A stretch of DNA of 64,000 nt from Cryptomeria japonica. Its lineage: Eukaryota; Streptophyta; Pinopsida; Cupressales; Cupressaceae. The stretch's first letter is position 1. Each line of letters begins with the position of its first letter. The notes under the pieces are model-generated. The model was given only the letters and a program-made list of their open reading frames with translations. It made no database searches and was not told the DNA's origin. Made by a program: the position numbers and the translations under genes. The stretch spans positions 146,849,349 through 146,913,348 of the forward strand of contig NC_081410.1 in assembly GCF_030272615.1 (NCBI RefSeq), read 5' to 3'. Below, piece by piece: positions 1-10,962 of this stretch.

Positions 1-859
1 TTGAAATGTATAGAATAAGGGGCTTTCCTATGACTGGTGGGTTCATCAGATACTGTTTGATTTGATAAAAAGATTCTGCACACTTGGTCTCTCATCTGAA
101 AGGTACATTCTTATGGAGCAAATGATTGAATGGTAGACTTTTATCAGCTAGTTGAGCGATGAATCGCCTGATTGATTGAAGTCGTCCTTGTAGAGATCTG
201 AGTTGACTGATATTCTTTGGTGGTGGCATTTCCATAATGGCATGTACCTTTGCTGGATCCACTTCAATACCTTTAGCTAAGACAATGTAGCCTAGTAACT
301 TTCCTGATGTAACCCCGAAGACACACTTCTTAGGGTTGAGCCAAACTTGGAATTTCTCCAATCGATCAAAGATTTTTGTTAGGATGCCGAGATGTTCTGC
401 TCTGGTGAATGATTTAGCTAGCAGATCATCCACATAGTCTTCCATGAATGTGTGCATCATGTCATGAAAGATGGTTGACATTGCTCTTTGATAAGTAGCC
501 CCTGCATTCTTTAAGCCAAAAGGCATAACATTCCAACAGTACGTTCCCCAAGGATAGGTGAACGTTGTTTTATCTTGATCTTCTGGGGCTATTTTGATCT
601 AATTATAGCCTGAGAAACCATCCATTAGAGAGAGCATTGCATGGCCCGCTATGAGGTCTACAATTATGTCAATGCTGGGTAACAGAAAGTCATCTTTTGG
701 ACAGGCTTTGTTGACATCTCTGAAATCAGTGCAAATTCTGATGTTGTCGTCTAGTTTTGATACTGGCACTATGTTGGAGATCCATTCTGCATAGTCGATG
801 GGTCGGATGAATCCGACATCTAATAGTTTCTTTAGTTCAGCCTTGACCATGAGTGCCAC
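1..859 (-). pseudogene. Ty3 reverse transcriptase, broken; start of RNase H
   Basis: Read from 859 down to 1 in one frame. The first block (859-599) has the RT finger motifs around CTDFRDVNKACPKD and ends at DGFSGYN. The second (526-92) begins MPFGLKNAGATYQ and has the catalytic YVDD box. The two blocks are in the same frame, separated by an in-frame TAG near 600. A second stop (TGA) lies near 90, after which the frame continues toward RNase H to the window edge. An RNA-dependent DNA polymerase would act in the element's virus-like particle; this copy cannot make a full protein. Confidence 0.92.
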
Positions 860-2292
860 CTATGGATTCATCTTCGTAGCTTTTGTTTGACTGGCTTAAC
901 TCCTGGAGAGATGGATAAGTGATGCATGATTAAGTGTGGATCAACTTCGGGCATATCTGCATATGACCAAGCAAAGTTAATTTGCTTTTCTTTAAAAAAG
1001 ATGATAAATGTCGATCTCTCCTCCTCTGTCAGAGATTCTACTAGGTGTATGTTTTTGACTGCTTCTGTGGTACCAATGTTGATTGATTGAGTGGGCTCAA
1101 TCAATATGGGTGATCGCTCATGAAAGTGTTCTGGAAGAGTGTCAAGTCTCCCATCTTTAGGTGCCTTAAAAAGGTTTTCACCCTCAAATGCGTCCTTTAT
1201 TTTTACTTTTTTGTGATCTAGAGCTGCCATTGACTAGTTTTCAGCATCAGATCTTTTACTTGGTTCATTTTTGTGACTGAGAGACTTGGCACTCCCTGGT
1301 TTGCAGACATCATTACTTTGTTTGCTGGTAGAGCCTATTTCTGGGTTAACGGTACATAGGTAATGGATAATAGATTCATCGTCTGGGAAAATTGGTATAT
1401 CATGTATTTCGAGTTCGTCCCAATCAATGAGGTCGGGAAAGACAAGCGGTAAGGAATCATTCGGTGGATCAAGTTCTGCTACTGCAAGTGTCAAGACAGA
1501 GGTTTCATCGTGATTGGTTTTGGTAAAGAAACCAAGGATTTCGTCGAGGTCTTTGATGGTATCATCTTCCGTATAGACTTGTTCATAATGTTTCTGTTCA
1601 CTTTCCTTGGCGTCATAGATATTCTGTGGTCCAAATTCAAGAGGTCTATCGTTTGCGTTATGTTCTTCCTGAGAGAGGGATATGGTACCAGTATTATTAG
1701 TGATATCTGTAGTAGCATTTGAGCAGCTACCCCATTCATATTCATTGGAATCAGTCTCTGAGGCCTCATCCCAGATTCTATCAGTGCTGTAAACAGGTAT
1801 GCTGTAGGGTGAGAACAGATTTTTGATGATGGATACTAGTTTGATAGTTTTTGTTGATTCAGTGTCAGATCCTACTTCTGCTTTTTGTATTTGTTCATAG
1901 ACTGTGCCTCCTCGAGGAGGAATAATGGTATTAGGAGATGATATTATCAGTTCTTGAGATATTGGTGTTTGAATATGAGCTATTGTTGTAGATATGGCCT
2001 TCTTGTGGCTTAGAAGCTTTTCCTGATGTTGCTTCTATTCTTGACGTTCACGTGCCTTGCGGATTGTTTCCGCTGACTCAAATAGTGCTTCCTGTCAGGA
2101 TTCTTCTTTGTACTTCTTCTTTGCTTTCCATTGAGGTTTTGGAGTTATGTACGGTGTCCTTCTTAATAGGAAAGTGAGTTTACAACCCAACCCTGTTTTG
2201 TCTCTACTGGGATATGAAGGAAGATCTATGGGTTCAGTGACTCCTTTGCGTTTTCCAATAGGTCCTCTACCGTCATATCCCATTTGCTGCAT
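860..2292 (-). pseudogene. Ty3 polyprotein linker with G-patch-like segment
   Basis: This stretch joins the protease to RT. The piece at 2292-2095 starts MQQMGYDGRGPIGKRKGV, a glycine pattern typical of G-patch domains, which bind nucleic acid and occur next to the protease in some retroelements and retroviruses. The pieces 1494-1234 and 1230-868 share a frame, are acidic and have no recognised domain; the last runs to the RT start and ends near SPGVKPVKQKLRR, a typical pre-RT segment. It is broken by stops and is in a different frame from both the protease above and RT below, so at least two frameshifts have accumulated. The G-patch call is by eye. Confidence 0.7.
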
Positions 2293-2294
2293 GA

Positions 2295-4085
2295 TTAAAG
2301 GTGTGTTGGTAGAACTATATCCAGAGTAGCTGCTCTGTTATCTTCTTCCTCATCTTTGTATAACCAACTAAGAATGTCTTTCTCTTCTGATTCATGTGCT
2401 AGAGTGCCTAATTGGATGAAGGTACCATCAAATTTGGTGATGGGCTGAGTTACCTGATGTGTCGATGGAGTGGGCAATCCATGAGATCTGGGTGATGTTG
2501 GTAATTTGGCCAAACACATGGGTTCCAAAGAGTATTCTCCCATACCTTGTTCTTTGATTTGCATTTTCTGCTTGAAATCTCCAGATAATGATTCGGGCTT
2601 TCCCTTCTGTAGATCTGATGTTGAGGATCTCTGCTTTTCCCTATTATGAGGAACCAAACTGTCTTGGGCTGCCCCCATTGCATTACAATGTTGAAATGGA
2701 TTGTGATCAGCAGATATAGAGACCTCTTGTCCGTTATAAGAAAATTTGACACACTGGTGATACGTAGAAGGCACTGCTTGCATTTCATGTATCCAGGGTT
2801 GACCTAATAAAATATTGTAGGTGAGGTCTATATCTAAGACCTAACACATAGTATCTTTTTGCACTGGTCCAACTTGAATGGGTAACATCACGGTTCCTTT
2901 AGATGACCTTTCCTCATCATCATAGGCCTTTATGGTAATCTTTTTACGGGGATCAATAGACTCCTCCGAGAAGCCTAATGAATGGATAAGCTTTAAAGTA
3001 CATATATTAAGTCTAGCTCCTCCATCTATTAAGACTCTTTTTACTCGATGTTTATAAATGATGACTTCAATATGGAGAGGAGTGTTATGTGGATGACTCA
3101 AGGAAGTATTATCATGCTCTGAGAAGGTGAGATTATGAGGCCCTGTCATATGGGCGACCATGGCTTGAAATTTGTCTGCATCCAGATCTTGAGGTACATT
3201 TGTTTCCAAGAGTGCTTGTTCCAATATGTTTTTGTGTTTGGGCGACAATTTTAGCAATTCTAGTATAGATATCTGAGCCAGAGTTTTGCATAGTTGGCTG
3301 ACCAAATCATATTGGATCTTTGGTGTAGTGGTTGTAGGCGCGGTATGTCCTTTCAAGACATATTTCTGAGCTTTGGTTGTGACATTGATAGATTCATGAT
3401 TATGTTGGTCTCGGATGGTGATGACATTTACCAGATGGTCTTCAGCTGATATGTGATTGATGGTGTTATTGTAGATGTGGTTGATACGAGCTCCACATGT
3501 ATCGTTTGAGGTTGAAGCTCCATCTTTGTTGTAATTTGGAAGAGGATTTTTAAAGGCTTCGTGGTCACCATTTGTTTTGAGACCATCTACCATTAAGTCA
3601 CCTCGATCAATCATGTCTTGAACAATGTTTTTCAATCTCATGCAATCATTCGTCCGATGACCCTTGTTACGATGAAAATCACAATAGTGTGAATCATTCC
3701 ACCAAGGTGGTTTGATTTGGGGTTCATAGTTACTGATTGCAGGAAAAGAGAGAATCTTGTTTTCCTTAAACTCTCTGAATGCTGACTCTAGTGATTGCCC
3801 GAGTGGTGTGAAGACACGCTTTTGGAAATTGTTAGTGTTGTCGCGTGAATTGTTATTAGGTCCTTGATTCATGGTTTTGTTTTCAGTATCGTTGGTGTTG
3901 TTTGCGTTGGGTTGACCTTGATTGGTGTTTGGTGCATATGTGTTAGCGTTTGGATTAGCACCTTTAGGATTTTTCATAGCCTGAGGATTTCCAGATAATG
4001 TGAGCACTAGCTGCTTAGATTTTGGATCATATGATTCATTATTGCCTTCGTTTTTTTTTCGAGTCCAGAATCGAGACTTGTCCAA
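2295..4085 (-). pseudogene. Ty3 gag C-terminus and aspartic protease
   Basis: The piece 4085-2841 (414 aa) is asparagine-rich at its N-terminus (about residues 30-90), then has a zinc-knuckle-like CDFHRNKGHRTNDCM segment near residue 135. Near its end is a retropepsin-like active-site region, VLIDGGARLNIC. The piece 2783-2295 continues in the same frame after a stop near 2840, with a typical protease-downstream segment (around MQAVPSTYHQCVKF). The catalytic triad is D-G-G rather than the usual D-S/T-G, which may be decay or a lineage trait. A retropepsin would cut the polyprotein during particle maturation. Confidence 0.85.
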
Positions 4086-5426
4086 GTTGCTGTTGTTTTG
4101 GTTATTTTAGTTTGATGAATTTGTTCCTTCTTTGAAGAATTTGAGCATTCCCTTTTTGACACATGCTTCCTCTACTTGAATGTCTTTTTCAATCAATTTA
4201 GTGAAAGACAGTATGCATTAGAGTTTGAGCCTGTAACTCATCTCACCATTCAAGTTGTTGATGAAGATTTCCATTTTCTCCTTTTTAGGAATATCTCAAG
4301 GATATCGTGATACCATACGTCGCCAACGTTGAAGGAATATCATGAATGTTTCGTTGTTCTTTTGTTTGGTGTTGCAGACGTCTAGCATGGTTATAGCATG
4401 TTGAATGTTATAGGAATATTGTGTTATGAACTTGTTAACCAATTCCTCAAACGATCTGACAGGCGGCGTAATTTTGGATAACCATTCCATTGTTTGTCCT
4501 CCCAAGCTTCTTGAGAATAACCTCATCAGATAGGTGTCATCATGAGCAAATTCAAGACTCATGGTACAGAATTCTCTGACATGATCATGGGGATCAATTT
4601 TTCCATCATATTTGTCAAATTTATGTGCGTCTAAGTTTGGAGGAAAAGGGATCATGTGCAATCTTCTGTCAAAAGGATAAGGACAGATTTTGTTTAATGA
4701 GTACCGCACTGTTGTCCCTTGTTGCATGTCTTGCATTTGTCTTTGTAACATTTGCATTTGTTGAGTAAGGGCAACCAAAGGCGCATTGTTTTGCTAAGGG
4801 AAAGGTTCTTCCCTTGTATTTATCCTAGGTTGAAATGGTGTATGGAACGGTATGTTTTGCTCGGGAATGTATTGTCTTGGTGTATGTTGCTCCGGTATGT
4901 TTTGATCCGGGATGTTTTGTCTGGGTGTATATTGTTCTGGTATGTTTTGATCAGGGATATCTTGTTTAGGGTCGCGTGCTTCCCTTTCGTGTTGTCGTTC
5001 TTGATATTCGTAATGTTGAGGTCGCGTTCTAAAAACATCTGCGTCAAGGTTTTCAGGGAGTTTTACTCCTTTTCTTGTGAGTCTAAGCAAATATTTTTCT
5101 TTGTCATTTTCCACTAGCCTTTCTACGAGTTTTTGGAATGAAGCGCTTTCCTGACATTCTTGAAGAAGCTCTTCAGAAATTTTAGTATCCTCTAGGTGTG
5201 GACCTTCAGAAGGATTTGACAACCTTCGATTCATACTGGACTCTACTTGTGCCTCGCTTTGTTGGTTTTGTTGAGAGCGAGTAACAAGCATTTTAGTAGA
5301 AACTTTCAGTGACGAAGGAGACAAAATCCTCTTCGATATGTTGCTCGGGGGTTGGTGGTTCAGGTTGGGGTGTGTTATAAGTGATACACTCATCGGGCAA
5401 GAATGTTGGATTGATCCTTCCTCCAC
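4086..5426 (-). pseudogene. Ty3 gag (retrotransposon gag domain)
   Basis: The piece 5426-4794 (210 aa) is Q/P/E-rich with short repeats built on PDQNIPEQ, while 4778-4296 carries the retrotransposon gag domain (from FDKYDGKIDPHDHVREF to the arginine-tryptophan motif QRWRRM). Both are in one frame, split by an in-frame TAG near 4792; a further stop near 4296 is followed by open gag-like sequence down to 4086. Gag would form the particle shell. The repeated Pro/Gln octapeptide region at about 4810-4990 also appears as repeated DNA. Confidence 0.88.
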
Positions 5427-5679
5427 GATTTATGATTTGATTAAAAGTGGATTTTTGACAATATGCCCTAGTCTTTAAAGGCTCTTTGTCAAATTCGTTG
5501 GATTTGTTTTGGATATAACGTTTGACGTGATGAAGGAATACTCGATGAGATTTGAAGAGTTGACGATTGATGTATAAAAACTTGTTTCTCTTGATAAATT
5601 TGGAAAAACTTGGTTGTTGTTTCCTTAATGTGATGTTACGATAAAGATTCTTTCTTCTCAGAATATGGGGATTAGTCAT
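5293..5679 (-). CDS. Small basic reading frame at gag start, function unknown
   Basis: This 128-codon frame overlaps the 5' end of the gag frame in another register. It is basic in its first 80 residues (many K, R and N) and ends acidic. It starts MTNPHILRRKN. It may be the real N-terminal part of gag joined to the downstream frame by an old frameshift, or chance. I recognise no domain. Its place just downstream of the leader favours an N-terminal gag piece. Confidence 0.35.
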   Translation of the reverse strand: MTNPHILRRKNLYRNITLRKQQPSFSKFIKRNKFLYINRQLFKSHRVFLHHVKRYIQNKSNEFDKEPLKTRAYCQKSTFNQIINRGGRINPTFLPDECITYNTPQPEPPTPEQHIEEDFVSFVTESFY

Positions 5680-6146
5680 GCATAAGTGATCAATGGTTTC
5701 CTTCGATTTGTTTTCGATTTAGTTGATCTTGTTTTGAAAATTCAAGTTTTACTCTATCAAAGTGAAGGTTTAGATGCCCCTTCATGACAAAGAGTGTCAA
5801 ATGATATGGATAAAAGTCTCCCGATATGGAAACTTGATTTGACAACCTGAAGTTTTTAAACAAGTGTTTTTTAGATGAAATTTGTGAGATGATAAAGGAT
5901 CCTTTTGATACTTGTGATGATGTTTCCAGATTTTGATAGGATAGATATGTTTTACCATGCGATCAGTTTTGGATTTTTACAACGTTTGTTTTGACACAAA
6001 CTTTGCTCAAGAAATAGCTTTTAAAGCTTTGTTTTCGCTACTCTGCTTTGATGAAAAATGATGCTGATGAAAAGAGGCTTTTGAAGATGTTTTCAAAATT
6101 TTCAAAATTCATCACTGTTTTGCCCCCTGTCTTTTTGTTTTTGGTC
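5680..6146. other. Ty3 leader, no gene seen
   Basis: This is the untranslated leader between the gag start and the first 21-bp array. It is AT-rich and has no convincing reading frame on either strand. Confidence 0.6.
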
Positions 6147-6520
6147 ACGCGTTAAAACAGAGACAAGATGTGCTACTAAATTTACTTCACGCGCTAAAAG
6201 AACGACCACACGTGCTAGGCTGCCCCCAGCCACGCGCTAAAATTTTGACTATTAAAATTTTATTTTCTATCTGTTTTGAAAAGCTATGTGCTAGTATGGT
6301 CTGTGACGCGCTAACTTTTGAACCCTACGCGCTAAAGTTTGGCTTCCACACGCTAAGTTGGTGCTTCAACGCACTAGGCTATTTTCTCAATGCGCTATTT
6401 GTTTAACACTGTTTTGGAATTTTGGATAAAACGCTACTGTTTTGACCAGACGCGCTAACTTGATGCTTGGATGCGCTAACAAAAGTACCCTACACGCTAA
6501 GAAGTTGTTTCCACGTGCTA
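6147..6520 (-). repeat. 21-bp phased motif array 1
   Basis: A degenerate core (plus-strand consensus roughly YACGCGCTAA, varying as GTGCTA, ACGCTA or GCACTA) recurs with its core starting at 6149, 6170, 6191, 6212, 6234, 6288, 6308, 6329, 6350, 6371, 6392, 6431, 6452, 6473, 6494 and 6515. Eleven of the fifteen intervals are exactly 21 bp; the others are 22, 54, 20 and 39. The bases between cores are not conserved. It lies in the Ty3 leader. See findings. Confidence 0.93.
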
Positions 6521-8050
6521 AATTGCCCTGATTTTTCTTTTGGTTGGTTTTTTTGTAATTTTTGGATTTGATTGTGAGTTTTTCAGTCTTGATGGATGAT
6601 TTTCTGAAGTAGTAAATGCAAGCACACCACAAAAAAAGACAACCATTTTTGCCTAATCTAACAAAAAGTGTATGTTCTATGAGGATGTGTTCAAATCTTC
6701 AATGTTTTAACAGGTTTGGATACGAATAATACACTTTAGAAAGACTCTTTATTCAAAGGTCATAAATAACATCATAGCCCACTAGTCTCGATACTCCATC
6801 AGCTCAAACAGCCATGTCACCCTCTAGAGGGCGCCCGATTTTTTGCCTTTTGCCAGAAATTAACTCAAAGTGAATTGCTTCACAATTGAGTAGTTATCTT
6901 GGGAGATATATGGTGAGTGATCTTGGGGGCGGATTCTTCCCCACCCTTGCACTATGATGTTATAAATGTCTGGTTACTGACTCGGTTCAAGGTTTCTATT
7001 TCTAAGGTTCGTAATTAGGCTTCATGTTCAGTCGTCAGTGATAAACTCCCTCAGGAGGCTTCCCAACCTTTAGAACAAAGGCTTTACGTATCTCAAGGAT
7101 ACTGGGGGAAGGCTAATCGCTGCACGCAACCGTTGAAAAGGACTTTCGTCACTTTCCACTTTTGATTATAGTGGGTTGGAACACTTGGTGTCAAAGTTGT
7201 TTCCCACTTAGGTCGTTCCCTTCGCACCGGCCATAAATGGCTTTAAGAGTTGATTCCAACTCCTCAGGAAGGCAGGCCTGCTAAAGGATTTATTGCTTAA
7301 AGTAAAGAAAGATTTAAGAGTGGTCTAGATTTTTTATCACCCAGTTAAGGGGAGAGCATATTCCTTCCACTTTCGAGACAAGGCAAACAATTTTTTCTTT
7401 TTAGCCTTTCAAGATAAATGATTTGCTAATTTCTATTGAGAGATGTTGCTCCAAAAAGCATGGTGTTAATTTTATTTCTCCAAATCAGTGATTATTTAAT
7501 CTAAGAAAATAATCGAGTCAACAAAGAAAAAGGTTCGATTTGGTCAACAAAAGAAAAATCGATAAACAAAAGGGGAATAACTTCCCTCTTTGATTGCAAC
7601 AAAATTTTTAGGTGAGGTTCTTTCCTTTGCAAAAAAAATTTGAAAATGAATCCTTTCATACACCAAAGGATGGTGAGGTTCTTTTTATAGCTATTTTTGC
7701 AAAAAATGAAGGTTTGTATGGTTCTTTTTAAAGCCCAAAAATAGGTTTCCTCCTATGAAAGCAAGAAATGTTCTGACTTGTGGTTCTTTTTATAGCCCAA
7801 AGGAAACAAGTGAGTTCAATTTTAAGAATAAAAGAAGTTCAAAAATTTAAACTAACTTAACTAAGTTAGTGAAAATCCTAACTATCTTAATATTTATAAA
7901 ATTAAGCTCCGATCTACAACAAATTTGTTAGAATTCTGCAAGAAAACAAGTGGACAATGTTAGATGGTTGGTGGACTTCAACAAGTCTACTTTTTTTTTT
8001 TTAACTCCCGGTTACAGATTTTAAAATTTTGATCTCTGTCTGTTTTCGAT
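6521..8050. other. Ty3 leader between the two 21-bp arrays
   Basis: About 1.5 kb of non-coding leader. The 6760-7380 part is less AT-rich and looks like retroelement untranslated sequence; 7380-8030 is A/T-rich with GGTTCTTTTTATAGC-like phrases repeated near 7675, 7715 and 7780. There is no reading frame of note. Confidence 0.6.
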
Positions 8051-8323
8051 GCGCTACGGAACAAACTGTACGCGCTACAAAATATCCGTGATGCGCTAAA
8101 AGAAATTGGTGACGCACTACACTATTATCGGGATGCGCTACTCTGTATTCCGAAAGCGCTGCTCTGTTTTTCTCCCGCGCTGAGACCTACAGGAAAAGTT
8201 TAATATTCTGATGTGCTAATAAACAAACTTGGCGCGCTAGATGATGGACCCAACACGCTGAACAGTGAACTGGATGCGCTAGGTTGTTGACCATATGCGC
8301 TAGGGAATGATTCCCACACGCTG
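8051..8323 (-). repeat. 21-bp phased motif array 2
   Basis: The same core as array 1 (GCGCTA and variants) starts at 8051, 8072, 8093, 8114, 8135, 8156, 8177, 8213, 8234, 8255, 8276, 8297 and 8318. Eleven of twelve intervals are exactly 21 bp; one is 36. The array ends about 70 bp from the primer binding site, so it is near the start of the element's genomic RNA. Minus-strand translation in one frame gives heptads beginning Ser-Ala or Ser-Val. Confidence 0.93.
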
Positions 8324-8389
8324 ATTCTCATTTCTCGTGGACCTACAAAAGTGGTTATATTTGAAAACTGCTTTGATATATGGGGTAAT

Positions 8390-8407
8390 GTTGCACGGTG
8401 GGTGCCA
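8390..8407 (-). promoter_or_regulatory. Primer binding site of Ty3 element 1
   Basis: Read on the minus strand, TGGCACCCACCGTGC begins 4 nt after the LTR end (CATACA). This is the classic position and TGG start of a tRNA primer binding site and resembles the TGGCGCCCACCGTGG type seen in plant Ty3 elements; the C-to-T style change at the CpG fits decay. Confidence 0.8.
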
Positions 8408-8411
8408 GAAA

Positions 8412-9841
8412 TGTATGCGGGAAAAGTAGGCCGATAGAACTCAATATGTGAAAAACTGAGCTCTATGGAGCCTTGCTCACACACCCACAGGACTTCTCGG
8501 TGCAAGATACAGAGTCATGAAGTATGGCTCAGCTTCCCAAGGATGATCTTATGGTTCTCTATCTTACATGGTACCTCAAACCAATGTTTTTGCTCTCAGA
8601 TCACTAAGCAAAATGGTTTAGGGATGGCAAATGCAAGAATGAGGGATGCTTTTGTTGATTTTAATATGAGATTCATCCTAAGCTATGCATGATGCTACAA
8701 ATGCAATAAACTAGTTATAAGATGAGAAAATTAGTAAACTAAACTATCCTACCATGCTATATTAGTTCATGATTTAAGCTAGATGATAAGGAACATACTC
8801 TAAATTAGCATATTTAGATTAATTCCTGTTTTAAAGAGAAGCTAAATGATGAGCATATAAAATATGAAAGCTTGAATGGATTTGAGTATAAGTGTGATGC
8901 TAAAGACTTGGATGATGAAAATGGAGGAATGAGAGCTCTATTTATAGCAAAAATAGGGCAATGGATGGCCAGGATTGAAAGATTTAATCAAGGACCAAGT
9001 TTGAAAGTTGGGAATCCATGTTTGCAATTGGCACCAATGAAATGGTGACAATTGTCAACATAAGGTTGGTTGAGAGGAGATGTAAGAAACATTAAATGCT
9101 TGAGAAGACCTCATGGTTACCCTAAGGGTTAAGGGTTAAGGTTAAGTTAAGGTTATCCATTGGATAAAACTTTTACCCAAAGGATAAACTCTTGTGCAAA
9201 GGTTTAAGGATAACCATGGTCAAAGCAATAAATGCTTGATGAGACCCTTGGGTTAGATGGAGGTTGAGTTTATGGAAATTCTTTAACCATGTAAGAGGGT
9301 TGAGTTAACCATTAATGGTTATGAAGACTTTGGGGATAAAGGCTTTAATGCATTTTGAAGACTTGAATGGATAAAGGCTTTAATGCATTTTGAAGACTTT
9401 GCTCCAAATTTGAGAAGTGACCACCTCAAATTTAGGGAAAAGGGATAATGGATGGGTTTGGGTTAATTAATTAGGATTAGAAGAATCTAGAAGAGGTTAG
9501 AAAGAGGGCTAGGATGCAAGTGGGAGCTGTAGGATTTTGCAAGTGGGTGAGGGAAAATAGGTTTTAATTGAATTTAATTCAATTTGGTTGCTATTAAATA
9601 AATTAGATTTATTTAATTTAGGAGAACTATTTTAATTAAATTTGAATTTAATTAAAAAGTGGATAGGGGCTTTAATTGAATAAAATGAATTTATCCTATT
9701 AAATGGTATAGTGAATTTAATTGAGTAATTTACTTAATTAAATAGAGGAAGGTGGATTATTTAATTAAATTAGATTTAATTAAATAGAGAAATGAACATA
9801 AAATATTCATTTAGGAATATGGTCATTTTTATACGTCTACA
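8412..9841 (-). mobile_element. 5' LTR of Ty3 element 1
   Basis: On the minus strand it begins TGTAGACG at 9841 and ends GCATACA at 8412, with TGTA/TACA inverted ends, 1430 bp long. The primer binding site follows immediately and the interrupted older gag lies just outside. The interior is AT-rich with TTAATTAAAT runs (9560-9790) and a short AAGGGTTAAGGGTTAAGG stretch near 9125. The second LTR is outside the window, so the ends rest on position and sequence only. Confidence 0.82.
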
Positions 9842-9845
9842 CATA

Positions 9846-10908
9846 CTAATTGCTAGCGTGAAGACTTTTGCCAAAGTGTCCCTTTGATCTTGGGGAACAC
9901 TCTTCTTAATAAACATAGCAGTCTAAGGGTCGATAGCTCTTAGATATGAGTCGATGGCTACATTAGGCGTTACCTGGTAAGGAGTTTGTAGCCTCTTGAA
10001 TGCCCTTTGGAAGCTAGTATTAAAAGTTTTTAATGGCTCATTTGGCGACTTCTTAAGAGAAGTGAACTGATGGTATAGTGTTCCGGGATCTATGTACACT
10101 TAGAATTGATCAATGAAAGCCTTCTCCAAGACGTCCCAACTTGTGATAGAATTTGCAGGTAAGGTTAAGTACCAATTGTATTAATTCTCCCCAAGTGAAT
10201 ATGGGAAGAGTCTACATACTACATCTTGGTGTTCAATATGGTTACGAACGACCGCATCTTTGAATGCTTCAATATGTTCATCAGTCGTTCGTCCCCCCAA
10301 ATAATAAAATTTGTTGCCAAATTATTCGGGTTTCTAGGTAGGTCATGTATACCCCTTGGTATGGTTCCTAGTGGTGTGGTGTCTTGGTTAAAGTAGGCCA
10401 TTGAAGGTGGTGACGGTGGATGTTGAGTCACAAAAGGTGCAGCGATAGGCTGAGGCCTAGGAATTAGTTGATCTTCTACGTTGAGTATGGATGACTGTAC
10501 TGGTGAGGCTGTTGAGGGTTGTTTCTTAGCTTTGTTCCTCTTTCTCCCAATGGCAGGTCCTAACTCTACTAAGTCAGATGGTGAAGAACTACTCCTAAGG
10601 ACTCGGTGGAATCTCTTGGGACAGAAAGATGATATACGATCCAGCTTAGTACCTCAATTCTATGGTTGAGGAGGTGGTTGTGGATTTTCTTGTGGATTGT
10701 CTTGAGGATTAAGTTGTCTTTGTGCCTCTTCTTCTATACGTCTAGCCTTTTGTCTCTTGTTGTCCAAGACTTGTCGTGCTCGTAACCAATCGTTATAATC
10801 TCTTGTACTATCCCAAGCAAAATCGTATAGTTGGGTAAGAATGTCATCTTGCTCGTTGTTGAGGTTAGGTTGGGTAAAGGGCATCAATCTGACTCCTAGA
10901 AGTACCAT
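9846..10908 (-). pseudogene. Ty3 gag of element 2, truncated and broken
   Basis: The frame starts at MVLLGVRLMPF (10908), followed by a segment rich in Asp, Asn and Trp (DFAWDSTRDYNDWLRARQ) and a Gln/Pro stretch. The 10431-10219 piece continues in the same frame. Further down, the minus strand encodes WYLTLPANSITSWDVLEKAF, a typical gag helix-turn pattern, with an in-frame stop near 10110. It ends abruptly at the LTR of element 1. It would be a capsid protein; it is not functional here. Confidence 0.75.
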
Positions 10909-10938
10909 ATGTGGTTAACCAGTGAGGGGACTATTCTA

Positions 10939-10957
10939 GGCCCTCCTTCTAGCGCCA
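10939..10957 (-). promoter_or_regulatory. Primer binding site of Ty3 element 2
   Basis: Minus-strand TGGCGCTAGAAGGAGGGCC lies 5 nt after the LTR end GTCAACA (10963). The TGGCGC start and spacing are typical of plant Ty3 elements, and gag starts about 30 bp downstream. Confidence 0.8.
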
Positions 10958-10962
10958 GTTTC

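Larger units (their letters stand above)
1..9841 (-). mobile_element. Ty3/gypsy (Tat-like) LTR retrotransposon, 5' portion
   Basis: On the minus strand the order is 5' LTR (8412-9841), primer binding site, long leader, gag, zinc knuckle, aspartic protease, G-patch-like segment and reverse transcriptase. The window edge cuts it at the RT/RNase H junction, so RNase H, integrase and the 3' LTR are not visible. This gag-pro-RT order and the RT motifs match Ty3/gypsy elements; the long leader and gag style resemble the Tat lineage (inference). The coding part is broken by in-frame stops and at least two frame changes, so it is dead. It sits inside an older gag gene (9846-10908). CATAC at 9842-9846 is the probable target duplication, but its partner lies outside the window. 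Confidence 0.9.

Noticed and set aside
6147-8323. The evenly spaced short motifs look CRISPR-like.
   Set aside because: The core is only 6-10 bp, the gaps are about 11-15 bp, the host is a plant and there are no cas genes. They are a phased motif array in a retroelement leader.
9117-9150. Short AAGGGTTAAGGGTTAAGG run in the LTR of Ty3 element 1.
   Set aside because: Too short and out of phase for a telomeric repeat; it is part of the LTR.
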